Below the pieces are notes generated by a model that saw only the letters and a program-made list of their open reading frames with translations, made no database searches and was not told the DNA's origin. Shown piece by piece: positions 21,001-27,355 of a DNA stretch of 64,000 nucleotides. This DNA comes from Imbricaverruca yamaguchii. Lineage: Eukaryota; Arthropoda; Thecostraca; Neoverrucidae. The stretch is from positions 1,961,501 through 2,025,500 of the forward strand of contig JAOTOL010001640.1 of the NCBI GenBank assembly GCA_034440575.1, given 5' to 3'. The translations under genes were made by a program, and so were the position numbers. How positions within the stretch are numbered: position 1 is the stretch's first letter; the number at the start of each line of letters is the position of its first letter.

Positions 21001-21489
21001 GCAACAGGAAGTCCGGTGAATGTCCCTTCTCTCCCAACCACTGGTGACGCGGTGCAGCTCCGAGATTGGGGCGACACCGCACGGCCCACTCCACTTCACT
21101 GATGGTCTGATGGGGTGGATCCACACTGTGCACATAGGTGCAGTTGGCTGCCCCTGGGGGTGGGGGTTAGTCATGCCGTCCCCAATGTTCACTCGTGGCC
21201 CGAATGGTTTCGTATTTGAACATGATACCATACGCCCACAATACGTTTAGCATTGCTCAGTCCCGCTAATGTTTTTATCAAAGCCCCTGTCGATGATGCT
21301 CGATCGATGATCCCTGTTTTATCGTGTCGATGTGCACGTCTGTTGATGGCGCCGTCAGCCGGTGTACTGCCACCGCCGGCTCTTCCCTAATGCGTGTCGC
21401 CGCCGTCGCAGGGCATGGCGCTTAGTCTGGGCGACAAGATTAGCAAGGTGCAGAGGACTCGCGCCACGGTCACCAGGAGCGGCGCCTGA
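2999..21489 (+). CDS. COPB1: Coatomer subunit beta (beta-COP), 16 coding exons
   Basis: Beta-COP is a subunit of the coatomer F-subcomplex (with gamma, delta and zeta) that coats COPI vesicles moving Golgi-to-ER and within the Golgi. I assembled 16 exons: 2999-3086, 3780-4009, 4717-4886, 5421-5628, 9926-10063, 10704-10871, 11727-11854, 12407-12622, 14136-14381, 15707-16049, 16918-17121, 18005-18229, 18498-18683, 19537-19626, 20269-20421 and 21412-21489. All introns are GT-AG and all phases agree. They total 2871 nt, or 956 residues plus stop, against about 953 in vertebrate beta-COP. Residues about 20-540 form the HEAT/adaptin-like trunk ([38 protein letters not shown]); about 690-830 the coatomer beta C-terminal domain ([18 protein letters not shown]); the rest the appendage ([16 protein letters not shown]). 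The start ATG follows an acceptor by 8 nt and opens the family-typical N-terminus. No break or missing block is seen. Confidence 0.96.
3780..4009 (+). CDS. COPB1: COPB1 coding exon 2
   Basis: Encodes residues 30-106, including the conserved blocks [20 protein letters not shown] and [14 protein letters not shown]. Acceptor is TTGTGCCACAG; donor is AAG|GTCATT. Third positions become abruptly G/C-rich at the acceptor. Confidence 0.93.
4455..4565 (-). mobile_element. Class II tRNA-derived SINE fragment in COPB1 intron 2
   Basis: Read on the minus strand it has an A-box-like TGGCAAGTGGTTAAGAGG and, about 70 nt on, a B-box-like GTCACGAGTTCGGATCC. The arrangement is that of a leucine/serine-type tRNA with a long variable arm. 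I did not find a clean acceptor stem, so it is called a tRNA-derived repeat and not a functional tRNA gene. Confidence 0.5.
4717..4886 (+). CDS. COPB1: COPB1 coding exon 3
   Basis: Encodes residues 107-162 and two bases of codon 163 ([35 protein letters not shown]). Acceptor CCCGTCCGCAG, donor AG|GTGGGC. Confidence 0.93.
5145..5303 (+). mobile_element. SINE family A, full copy with target-site duplication (COPB1 intron 3)
   Basis: A tRNA-like head (GGGACGAGTAACCTAGGGG, then TGTGGGTTCGAGTCTCAC as B box) is followed by a body shared with copies at 15.55, 36.5 and 42.16 kb (TCGCTACTCTTCGCC, GGCGACGCTACATGACTCAA, CGATGTGTCGTAAAACC). It is flanked by GTGCTCTGATGGAG (5131-5144) and GTGCTCTAATGGAG (5304-5317), a 14-bp target-site duplication with one difference, so the element ends are well defined. 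Confidence 0.8.
5421..5628 (+). CDS. COPB1: COPB1 coding exon 4
   Basis: Encodes residues 163-232, including the family hallmarks [20 protein letters not shown] and [15 protein letters not shown]. Acceptor GCCGTCACCAG, donor AAG|GTGCGG. Confidence 0.94.
5663..5840 (+). mobile_element. SINE family B, full copy 20-35 bp inside COPB1 intron 4
   Basis: The head GGGGATGGCCGAGTGGTTAA with downstream GGTCCCGGGTTCGACTC resembles a class II (Leu/Ser-type) tRNA promoter. The body carries CGCCATTAGCCGTGAATGTG and ends in AACCAACCAATAAACAAAC. A perfect 14-bp target-site duplication GTTCGGGCTGAGGG lies at 5649-5662 and 5841-5854. The insertion point is only 20 nt downstream of the exon 4 donor. Confidence 0.85.
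6285..6730 (+). repeat. SINE family C-like fragments in COPB1 intron 4
   Basis: Two fragments carry the recurring tail motif ATGGTCGATGCACCCTAAAG (6290-6310) and CAATGCACCCTAAAGCCCTA followed by an AACTAACTAAC tail (6690-6726). The same 3' motif recurs at 13.95-14.02, 19.46-19.52, 34.46-34.53, 45.73-45.78 and 51.53-51.58 kb. Only the 3' part is conserved; I could not delimit a head. Confidence 0.5.
7300..7440 (+). repeat. Diverged outlying copy of the intron-4 minisatellite
   Basis: The words GTGCGTGTGCCCGACAGTGA and GTGGTGTGTCGTGTTGGTGC are diverged versions of the 100-bp unit that forms the array at 9.4-9.9 kb, about 2 kb closer to exon 5. Confidence 0.6.
9400..9925 (+). repeat. About 100-bp minisatellite abutting the COPB1 exon 5 acceptor
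   Basis: Five copies of a 97-101-bp unit; GTGAGCCGTCCATGCT recurs at about 9434, 9534, 9631, 9732 and 9832. Each unit contains CTGACTGTCGACTGCTG followed by GCGTGCCCGGCAG, a branch-point-like motif, pyrimidine-rich stretch and CAG. The last partial unit runs into the true acceptor (CTGACCGCC...GGTTCGCAG) of exon 5 at 9925. Confidence 0.85.
9926..10063 (+). CDS. COPB1: COPB1 coding exon 5
   Basis: Encodes residues 233-278 ([35 protein letters not shown]). Phase 0 on both sides; acceptor GGTTCGCAG, donor CGG|GTCAGT. Confidence 0.94.
10306..10703 (+). repeat. 42-43-bp minisatellite made of COPB1 exon 6 acceptor copies
   Basis: About ten copies of a unit containing CCTGACCCTCGCCATGCTGG followed by CCAG, spaced 37-43 bp. 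The tenth copy (CCTGACCCCTCGCCTTGCCG then ACCAG) is the real 3' splice site of exon 6. Every unit therefore carries a CTGAC branch-point-like word, a pyrimidine-rich tract and a terminal CAG. Confidence 0.9.
10704..10871 (+). CDS. COPB1: COPB1 coding exon 6
   Basis: Encodes residues 279-334 ([40 protein letters not shown]). Phase 0 on both sides; acceptor TTGCCGACCAG, donor GAG|GTGAGG. Confidence 0.94.
11727..11854 (+). CDS. COPB1: COPB1 coding exon 7
   Basis: Encodes residues 335-376 and two bases of codon 377 ([40 protein letters not shown]). Acceptor GGCTGCCGTCAG, donor AA|GTGAGA. Confidence 0.94.
12000..12406 (+). repeat. Minisatellite abutting the COPB1 exon 8 acceptor
   Basis: Degenerate copies of CAGTGGCAGTGTC-type units run from about 12000. 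Two near-identical copies of about 81 bp (from CCATTACAGACTGGCAGTGG to ACACTGCCCCGTCCGCACC) lie at about 12243-12316 and 12324-12396. The last copy leads directly into TGGCTGGCAG, the real acceptor of exon 8. Confidence 0.8.
12407..12622 (+). CDS. COPB1: COPB1 coding exon 8
   Basis: Encodes residues 377-448 and two bases of codon 449 ([40 protein letters not shown]). Acceptor TGGCTGGCAG, donor GG|GTCAGT. The donor region is triplicated immediately downstream. Confidence 0.92.
12606..12690 (+). repeat. Triplicated donor site of COPB1 exon 8
   Basis: The 28-bp segment containing CCCCCTGATCGG|GTCAGTTGGG occurs three times, with GTCAGT at 12623, 12651 and 12679. Homology to beta-COP selects the first (the frame then continues as I-G-S-V into exon 9). 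Because 28 is not a multiple of three, use of the second or third donor would shift the frame. Confidence 0.85.
13172..13915 (+). repeat. Two related minisatellites in COPB1 intron 8
   Basis: First a 25-bp unit (GTGTGCCCGGATATAATGTC plus CTCCC, about 13 copies to 13510), then a related 29-bp unit (ATGTCCGCCCGTGTGACCC plus GAGTATGGCG, about 13 copies to 13905). Both share ATGTCC(T/G)CCCGTGTG. Two more degenerate copies appear beyond 14070, the last being ACGTCCGCCCGCGTACTCCA ending in G, the true acceptor of exon 9. Long open frames on the minus strand here are repeat artefacts. Confidence 0.88.
13941..14018 (+). repeat. SINE family C fragment in COPB1 intron 8
   Basis: GTGGGCGCCACATCACC, then TTGCCCTAAAACCCCAATAA and an AACTAACTAAC tail, matching the 3' end of the family C repeats. 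Confidence 0.5.
14136..14381 (+). CDS. COPB1: COPB1 coding exon 9
   Basis: Encodes residues 449-530 and two bases of codon 531 ([40 protein letters not shown]). Acceptor GTACTCCAG, donor CC|GTGAGT. The last 59 bp and the donor are repeated twice downstream. Confidence 0.93.
14323..14755 (+). repeat. Tandemly repeated 3' end of COPB1 exon 9 with (CCCGA)n spacers
   Basis: The block from CAGAAGCTGGTGACCGCCGA to CAGCGCCGCGCCGTGAGTAC occurs at 14323, 14457 and 14601, separated by CCCGA pentamer runs. Donor-like CC|GTGAGT sites follow 14381, 14515 and 14659. The downstream copies also have CGGTCAG before AAGCTG, so they could act as small cassette exons. More decayed copies (GTCGGCCTTCATCGCC; CTGCCTTCAGCGTCACACCA) follow at 14785-14930. 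Confidence 0.9.
15225..15400 (+). mobile_element. SINE family B copy in COPB1 intron 9
   Basis: Near-identical to the 5663 copy: GGGGATGGCCGAGTGGTTAA head, AAGGTCCCGGGGTCGACTC, GGCGCCATTAGCCGTGAATG body, and an ACCACCCAATAAACAAACG end. Confidence 0.8.
15555..15670 (+). mobile_element. SINE family A, 5'-truncated copy in COPB1 intron 9
   Basis: Starts within the B box (TGTGGGTTCAAGTCTCACC) and continues through the family A body to AAACCAATGACCAACCAAC. CACTCACTGA before and CATTCACTGA after it look like a short imperfect target-site duplication. Confidence 0.75.
15707..16049 (+). CDS. COPB1: COPB1 coding exon 10
   Basis: The longest coding exon: residues 531-645 ([40 protein letters not shown]). 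Acceptor CAACTTCGGCAG, donor AAG|GTGACA. Confidence 0.94.
16646..16895 (+). repeat. (CCTGACACTGAC)n array upstream of COPB1 exon 11
   Basis: About 250 bp of interspersed CTGACC and CTGACA hexamers end about 22 nt before the exon 11 acceptor. CTGAC fits the yUnAy branch-point pattern, so the tract offers dozens of potential branch points. All six frames stay open, producing artefactual Leu/Thr- and Val/Ser-rich ORFs. Confidence 0.9.
16918..17121 (+). CDS. COPB1: COPB1 coding exon 11
   Basis: Encodes residues 646-713: the linker between the trunk and the C-terminal domain ([36 protein letters not shown]). Acceptor GTCGGCGCCAG. The donor AAG|GTGCCC is weak, but the next exon continues the family sequence exactly. 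The lysine-rich stretch seen at the exon 10/11 boundary in vertebrates is shorter here. Confidence 0.9.
18005..18229 (+). CDS. COPB1: COPB1 coding exon 12
   Basis: Encodes residues 714-788 ([35 protein letters not shown]), the most conserved part of the coatomer beta C-terminal domain. Acceptor TGACCCAG, donor AAG|GTGTGT. Confidence 0.95.
18498..18683 (+). CDS. COPB1: COPB1 coding exon 13
   Basis: Encodes residues 789-850 ([33 protein letters not shown]). Acceptor CACTCTCAG, donor AAG|GTGACG. Confidence 0.95.
19463..19520 (+). repeat. SINE family C fragment just upstream of COPB1 exon 14
   Basis: GGGCGCCACGTCACCAATGT and GACGCGCCCTAAAGCCCTAA are family C 3'-end motifs. The fragment ends within about 20 nt of the exon 14 acceptor, so the repeat forms part of this 3' splice-site region. 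Confidence 0.5.
19537..19626 (+). CDS. COPB1: COPB1 coding exon 14
   Basis: Encodes residues 851-880 ([20 protein letters not shown], then TPEK). Acceptor GCTGCCGACAG, donor AAG|GTAACA. Confidence 0.92.
20269..20421 (+). CDS. COPB1: COPB1 coding exon 15
   Basis: Encodes residues 881-931 ([32 protein letters not shown]), the appendage platform. Acceptor GCTGCTTCAG, donor CAG|GTCAGT. Confidence 0.95.
20526..20722 (-). repeat. SINE-derived fragments in COPB1 intron 15
   Basis: On the minus strand, GCGCATTAGCCGTGATGTGC-like sequence at 20535-20570 matches the family B body; on the plus strand GGGTGCGCCCCGAACCCCCA then ATAACAAC at 20697-20720 resembles a family C tail. Both are partial. Confidence 0.4.
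21412..21489 (+). CDS. COPB1: COPB1 coding exon 16 and stop
   Basis: Encodes residues 932-956 ([20 protein letters not shown] at the start) and TGA at 21487-21489. The [10 protein letters not shown] block is the standard end of beta-COP; the basic tail is slightly longer than in vertebrates. Acceptor GCCGCCGTCGCAG. I see no canonical AATAAA nearby downstream. Confidence 0.94.
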   Translation, partial: GMALSLGDKISKVQRTRATVTRSGA

Positions 21490-22403
21490 TGCCCCTCCCG
21501 GCCAGCAGTCATTCCACCCGCCCGAGCCGACCCGGTCGCCGCGCTGACGCCGCCTCTGCCGTCGATATATTTGTTGTGATGGGCGGGCCGTCGGGCGGCC
21601 TTGAAATCGGTCTACGTGGTCGCTGAACTGAGTTCACGGTGCTGCAGACAATATAATATGGAGGAGGTAATGAGCTGTCTGGAGGGGGCGTTGCCTTTGA
21701 GTGCACCAGGATTGGTATGGCGTGGGCTGCCGAATCAAAGGACAACTCTGGCAAAATGCTGTTTCCATGGCCGACATGTATTGCACGTGATTGATGGGTT
21801 TCAACACCACCCATCTGCTGACTACGAGGAAACTACATACTCTACTAGCTAAGGAAACAGATGTACGATAAAGCGTAAAACAAATAACTGAAAGAGCACG
21901 GTTTGTTGGCGGGAGTTGTTGACTTCATGTACCGCGCAGTGCCATAACCTCTCGCGGCGTCACAGTGTAGTGTGCAGTATTCATGTCCAGCACAGTAACA
22001 TTGACTTCATGTGCAGCACAGTAACATTGGCTTCATGTGCAGCACAGTAACATTGGCTTCATGTGCAGCACAGTAACGTTGACTTCATGTGCAGCACAGT
22101 AACATTGGCTTCATGTGCAGCACGGTAACATTGGCTTCATGCGCAGCACAGTGCCTAGGCGGCGGCATGTTGTACTTGAATTATGTCCATCCTGAGGTTT
22201 CACATGAATTGACGCAGCAATCCTGCACACCACACCAGGAGTATATCATTGCACTCACCCTGATCTGCTACGAGACGACATGCTCGCCTTCCGTTCAAAG
22301 CATGCGCCTCCCCTGGCCTTGTACACAACACCATGAGCTGCTTCATTCCGGAGCTGCCTGCCGGATTCTAAGTCAAGTCCGTTTAGCGTGCCACCGTACC
22401 TTT
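21490..22403. other. COPB1 3' UTR and intergenic region between convergent genes
   Basis: Contains the presumed 3' UTRs of COPB1 (plus) and the ZP gene (minus). A 27-bp minisatellite (ACTTCATGTGCAGCACAGTA core, about six copies) occupies 21980-22150. No other gene is seen. Confidence 0.6.
21980..22150 (+). repeat. 27-bp minisatellite
   Basis: Six or so copies of GGCTTCATGTGCAGCACAGT followed by AACATTG. Confidence 0.85.
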
Positions 22404-24700
22404 TCATTTGTACACGAACTCTGTGTACATTTTATGCGCGGCGTTCTGCGGGGGCAGGCTGCTGTTCTGCAGGCGGCTCAATCGTAGGTAGAAGGTGCCG
22501 GCGGCCAGCAGGGCGCTGCTGAGCAGCAGCAGCAGCAGCAGCACGCCGACGGCCAGTCCCACCTGCGGCAGACAGACGCGACCGGCGGGCTCGGCCGCCT
22601 CGGTCCTCCTCCGCGCGCCCGTGTCGACGGCGAACGCCAGCTCGTCGGGCGCGATGACGCGGAAGCTGCGCGCCATGCTGAGCGTCAGGCTGGGCGGCTC
22701 GGTGACGCGCCGCCGCGAGCGCGGCCGGCGCACCAGGCGCGCGCCGAACTGCGCCGCCGGCGCGTACGACACGCTGAACAGGCTGCGCGTGCTGTCCGCC
22801 GAGCGCATGGTGGAGAACTCGCCGCGGATGTTGGCGATGGCGCAGGCCGGGTCGCCGATGGCGCACGGCCGGCCGGCGCGCGGGCCGCCGGTCGGCCGGC
22901 GCAGGCGGGCCAGGATGTCCTGCACGGAGCGAGGGGCAGTCGTGGACGCCGCCGCGGCCGTGGCGCCGCGCGGCTGCGGCGCGAAGTAGGTCATCTGTCC
23001 GGCGGCGGGGACGGTGGCGCGTGGTGCGGCGCGCTCGGTGGTGGCTCTGGTGGTGGCTGTGGTGGCGGTGGTGGCGGTGGTGGTGGGGTGGCCGCCGCTT
23101 CTGTCGGTGACGACGCTACTGGAGACGGTGGGCGCGTGGCCGCCGGTGAGTGCCTCCACCACGCTGCAGATGGGGTCGCCGTCGGCCTCGGAGCACACCT
23201 CGCGCAGCTGGAACAGCGCCACCATGTCGGGGGTGACCTCGCCCGTGGCCAGCATCTGAGCCACGGCGGCCGGGTCGCGCATCGTGGCGCGCATCTCCTC
23301 CATGAACTGCTGGTCGGCCATGATCTCCATGATGCTGGGGTCTCGCATCAGTGACTGTAGCGAGTCCGTGGACTGCTCCATCGGTGACGACCATGCGCGA
23401 GAGGAGGTGGCCGTCGTGTCCGAAGAGGTGGCCGTTGTACCTGAAGAGGTTGCTGCCTTGTCCGAGGAGGTTGCCGTCGTGTCTGAGGAGGTTGCTGCCT
23501 TGTCCGAGGAGGTGGCCGTCGTGTGTGAAGAGTGTTGTCTCGTCCGAGGAGGTGGCCGTCGTGTGTTGCGTCGACGAGCCCTCAGTCGCCGTCGTGACGC
23601 CGGGGAACGTCATTGTCACGCGGCGAGCCGGCCAGCGCGTGGTGGCGGCAGCACTGCTGGTGTCGACCGGCACAGGCGCGTGGAGCATCATCGCCAGCTG
23701 CTGCAGGGCCGACTGCGCGGTCGTGGAGCGCTGATCTCGGCCGGGGCTGGTCGGGAAGGCGAACAGCCTGAGCAGAGCGTGGCCGGGCGTCACGGTGGTA
23801 CGGTCGAGTGGCGCCTCCTCTGCCAGCTCGGCCTTCGTCGCCCTGGCGCTGCTGGTGCTGGCCGGCGACGCGGCGGTGGTGCGCGCGGCCGGCGTCCCCT
23901 CCGTCGTGTCGCGCGGACCGCCCAGAGCCGTCAGCGCCGCCGCCGTCGGCAGGCGCTCGCGCGGCGGCGGCGCCTCCAGCGCGCGCGCTGTGGATGTGGA
24001 CGCGCGGCGCGGCGGCAGCGTCACCGTCGGCGGCCGGCTGCGCGTGCGCATCGCGGCGAAACTGTGCGGCTCCGGCTGCGGCTCGAGCGCGAGCGGCTGG
24101 CTGCGCTCCGCCTCGTCCTCTTCTCTCGTCATCGTCGTCGTCCTCGTCGTCAAAGCCGCGCGGAGCGTCCTCGGCGTCGCAGCTCTGCTCGCAGCGGCCC
24201 TTGCAGAACTCCACCTCGCACGCCAGGTACACGTCCATCTGGTCTGGGAACTTGAAGGCGTTCATGCGCGCGTAGGACACGATGTCGGCGCTGGTGCCGC
24301 CCGTCTGACGCGTCTTGCGGAAGTAGCGCATCAGCTTGGGCTTGAGCAGACAGCCGTCGCCGTTGGTGAGCTGGAGGACGGTGGTGCGCGGGTCGCTGAT
24401 GTTCTCGCCGTCGTAGGCGTAGCAGTTGCGCACGGACATGTCCATGCGGCCGGCGGCCGCGCGCGCCAGGATCGCCACCGTCAGCTCGTCGCCGATCCGG
24501 ACGATGCCGTCGACGGACGGGGCGAACGGGCCGCGGCCCAGCTGGATGTCCATCCAGCAGGTGATGTCGTCGCCGGCGAAGCGCGCCTCGGTGGCCTCCA
24601 GCATCTGGACGGCCACCGGCCGGAACGTCACCAGCTTCTCCACGCGGTCCGGCCAGTCGCAGCTGAGGCGGCGCGCCGAGTCCCACCGCTCCTGCACCAC
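22404..24700 (-). CDS. ZP-domain membrane protein, module 1, terminal exon (two frame breaks)
   Basis: Encodes the end of ZP-N, ZP-C, a stalk and a membrane anchor; such proteins polymerise in apical extracellular matrix and cuticle. From the acceptor CCCGCCGCTAG (exon starts at 24700) it runs VVQERWDSARRLSCDW, then ZP-C with cysteines in DITCWMDIQLG, VRNCYAYDG, GDGCLLKPKL and LACEVEFCKGRCEQSC. A Thr/Ser/Pro-rich stalk follows, then a furin-like RSRR, a transmembrane segment (LAVGVLLLLLLLSSALLAAG) and the stop TGA at 22406-22404. The G/C-third-position coding frame shifts near 24140 (Asp-rich stretch) and again near 23525 (Thr/Ser repeats). Neither shift has an obvious GT-AG micro-intron, so they may be assembly indels, real mutations or unseen introns. 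It is homologous throughout to the module ending at 29037. Confidence 0.85.
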
Positions 24701-25045
24701 CTAGCGGCGGGCAGAGGAAATGGTCAGTCCCACCGCTCCTGCACCACCTGGCGGCGGGCAGAGGAAACGGTCAGTCCCACCGCTCCTGCACCACCTGGCG
24801 GCGGGCAGAGGAAATGGTCAGTCCCACCGCTCCTGCACCACCTGGCGGCGGGCAGAGGAAATAGTCAGTCCCGCCGCTCCTGCACCACCTGGCGGCGGGC
24901 AGAGGAAATAGTCAGTCCCACCGCTCCTGCACCACCTGGCGGCGGGCAGAGGAAATAGTCAGTCCCGCCGCTCCTGCACCACCTGGCGGCGGGCAGAGGA
25001 AATGGTCAGTCCCACCGCTCCTGCACTATTTGGCGGCAGGGACTG
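24690..25045 (-). repeat. 47-bp minisatellite of acceptor plus exon start (ZP module 1)
   Basis: About seven copies of a 47-bp unit. On the minus strand each contains CTGACCATTTCCTCTGCCCG then CCGCCAG, followed by exon-like GTGGTGCAGGAGCGGTGGGA. The copy nearest the exon (ending CCGCTAG at 24701) fuses to the real coding sequence. Further decayed pieces occur at about 25100 and 25340. Each unit is a full 3' splice-site cassette plus 20 bp of exon. Confidence 0.9.
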
Positions 25046-26477
25046 GAAACACGCGGACCTGGCTCCTGCGCCGAATGGTGAGCGGTAGGGATACACTCAG
25101 AGCCACCGGTCCCGCACCGCCTCGCGGCAGAGACTGGAACAGGATGTTATATTCTTGAAAAAGTACACAAACGTTTCGCCTTAATACCTTCATCAGAGTG
25201 ACAGTGTGATCACCTGATGAAAGCGTTAAGCCGAAATGTTGGTGTGCTTTCCTGAGAATATAGCATCTTATGTCATTCTACTCTGTATTCAACTTGTCAA
25301 ATTAACTATATTAACAGGGACTGGAAACCCAGATCTAGCTCCTGTACCACGTAGTGGACGGCAATGAAACCTGATTTACTGTCATTGCTGAATCAATATC
25401 CCTACATTGCGAAAATTTCAAGTATTCCATTTTACGGGTTTGCTGGAGCTTCCCCAAGTGTTGATAAGCGTCCAATGGCATCAACATGACGTGTCCATGA
25501 AGTACCCTCGGTGCCAAACGGATGCGTTCTCGCAGCTAAGGCATAGTCATCACAGGCCATTCGCTTGAACGTCGCCTACCGAGCACGTTTCCGCAGCTTT
25601 CCCATCCGACAGTCTGCTAATTTCCCGTCATTTTATACATACTAACCGACAACACCTCTAGAGATAGAGCCGCAGTATATCCGCAGGTTGCACGCCACTG
25701 GACAGATATAGTGGCACCTGGTTAGCATGGCTTCGGTTATCTACTGGTCGTCCAGGTCAAGTGGGACAACAAATTCGGGTCGCCTATTTAGCTTGTTGGT
25801 GCGATATTTCCCCGTCTCCAGAAGAATAGACACATTCGGGTAGTGAAGACATTTAATCTTCATATTCAATTAATTTCGTAACTTGGGGATCACCTCAGAT
25901 CGTCCATTCACGTCCTGCTGGACGTGCCGTGGTTCCTCTCTAGTCCAGCTGGAATAGAGAGGATCCTGCAAATTGTTCACTGTGTAGCATTAAAAAGTTA
26001 AACGTCCGCGACACCTGACGACTAAAACCATAGGCAGAATAGAAACACTCACGCACTTTCAGGGTTTTGCACTTATGCACTTTCACTTCGAACATTCCTG
26101 ACCAGCAAATGTGATTCTTCGACTTAAATGGAGTGCACCAACAGTCCTCGACAAAAGTTTTCGAATGGTGCCTGATCATGACATTCAAGGGAACACCTGC
26201 CAGTTTAAAAGTAAAACAGGGCACTTTTGTGGTATTTTTAGACACCTACAAGTTATTCTCTTCTTGTTAGCCTTCGCTATTGTCTGCAGAAAATCTTTGA
26301 ACTTTCTCCATGAAAAACATCCGTTCAAATGCTACAAGCTTTGCAAACACACGTTACCAACGTTGCAAGCGGTCAATGTGAACGTTTCCGTAAGATCTCT
26401 GGTCGGCACTGCTGGTGTGTATCTGGTGAAGAGTGCCAAGTTCCGCTGCCGTCCAGGACCACGCCGCTGGGCGAGCT
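25046..26477. other. Middle of the ZP module 1 intron, nothing recognised
   Basis: AT-richer intronic sequence between the acceptor-copy and donor-copy arrays. Short plus-strand ORFs have no recognisable similarity or matching codon bias. Confidence 0.55.
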
Positions 26478-27225
26478 CTGACACGGCCCTACTCACCTCC
26501 TCCAACACAGCCCTACTCACTTCCTCCAACTGGATGGAGGTGTTCACCTCCTCCAACACGGCCCTGCTCACCTCCTCCAACTGGATGGAGGTGCTCACCT
26601 CCTCCAACACGGCCCTGCTCACCTCCTCCAACTGGATGGAGGTGCTCACCTCCTCCAACACGGCCCTGCTCACCTCCTCCAACACGGCCCTACTCACCTC
26701 CTCCAACACAGCCCTACTCACTTCCTCCAACTGGATGGAGGTGTTCACCTCCTCCAACACGGCCCTGCTCACCTCCTCCAACTGGATGGAGGTGCTCACC
26801 TCCTCCAACACGGCCCTGCTCACCTCCTCCAACTGGATGGAGGTGCTCACCTCCTCCAACACGGCCCTGCTCACCTCCTCCAACACGGCCCTACTCACCT
26901 CCTCCAACACAGCCCTACTCACTTCCTCCAACTGGATGGAGGTGCTCACCTCCTCCAACACGGCCCTGCTCACCTCCTCCAACTGGATGGAGGTGCTCAC
27001 CTCCTCCAACACGGCCCTGCTCACCTCCTCCAACACGGTCCAGCTCACCTCCTCCAACTGGATGGAGGTGCTCACCACCTCCAACACGGCCCTACTCACC
27101 TCTTCCAACTGGACGGATGTGCTCACCTCCTCCAATACGGCCCTACTCACCTCATCCAACTGGATGGAGGTGCTCACCTCCTCCAATACGGCCCTGCTCA
27201 CCTCCTCCAACACGGCCATGCTCAC
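26478..27225 (-). repeat. 24/27-bp minisatellite of ZP module 1 donor copies
   Basis: About 30 alternating units, on the minus strand GGAGGAG|GTGAGCAGGGCC plus GTGTT (24 bp) and GGAGGAG|GTGAGCACCTCC plus ATCCAGTT (27 bp). They derive from the true exon end ATCCAGTTGGAGGAG|GTGAGC at 27226. Most units keep GAG|GTGAGC or GAG|GTGAGT. Unit lengths are multiples of three and the frame stays open from the exon through the array. A higher-order block of eight units (about 201 bp) is itself repeated. Confidence 0.92.
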
Positions 27226-27355
27226 CTCCTCCAACTGGATGATCATGGTGTTCTCGAACCCCATCCGACCTTCTTCGGCAATCGGCCGTGACCCGCACCC
27301 GGTGATGGGAATGTCGAACGTGTAGCTGGTGTCGCCACTCTGGAACGGCACGTAC
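27226..27355 (-). CDS. ZP-domain protein module 1, internal exon (second half of ZP-N)
   Basis: Acceptor CCGCCGGGCAG, exon G TAC GTG CCG..., donor GAG|GTGAGC. It encodes 43 residues after the split codon (YVPFQSGDTSYTFDIPITGC; then GSRP...GFENTMIIQLEE), the segment with the third ZP-N cysteine. Entry phase (one base completing a codon) is identical to the homologous exon at 31011. No upstream exon of its own was found between 27.4 and 28.9 kb. Just upstream in the intron is a (CCTGA)n pyrimidine tract. The sequence DIPITGCGS parallels VVPMTGCGT of module 2. Confidence 0.85.

Noticed and set aside
23582..24140. Continuation of the first ZP module 1 frame as an Ala/Arg/Gly-rich protein
   Set aside because: Third-position G/C bias and Ser/Thr/Pro stalk character favour the neighbouring frame from about 24140 on.
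26111..27325. Plus-strand 404-codon ORF of Thr-Ser-Ser-Asn repeats
   Set aside because: It is the antisense shadow of the ZP donor-copy array; the minus strand has the ZP homology and the splice signals.
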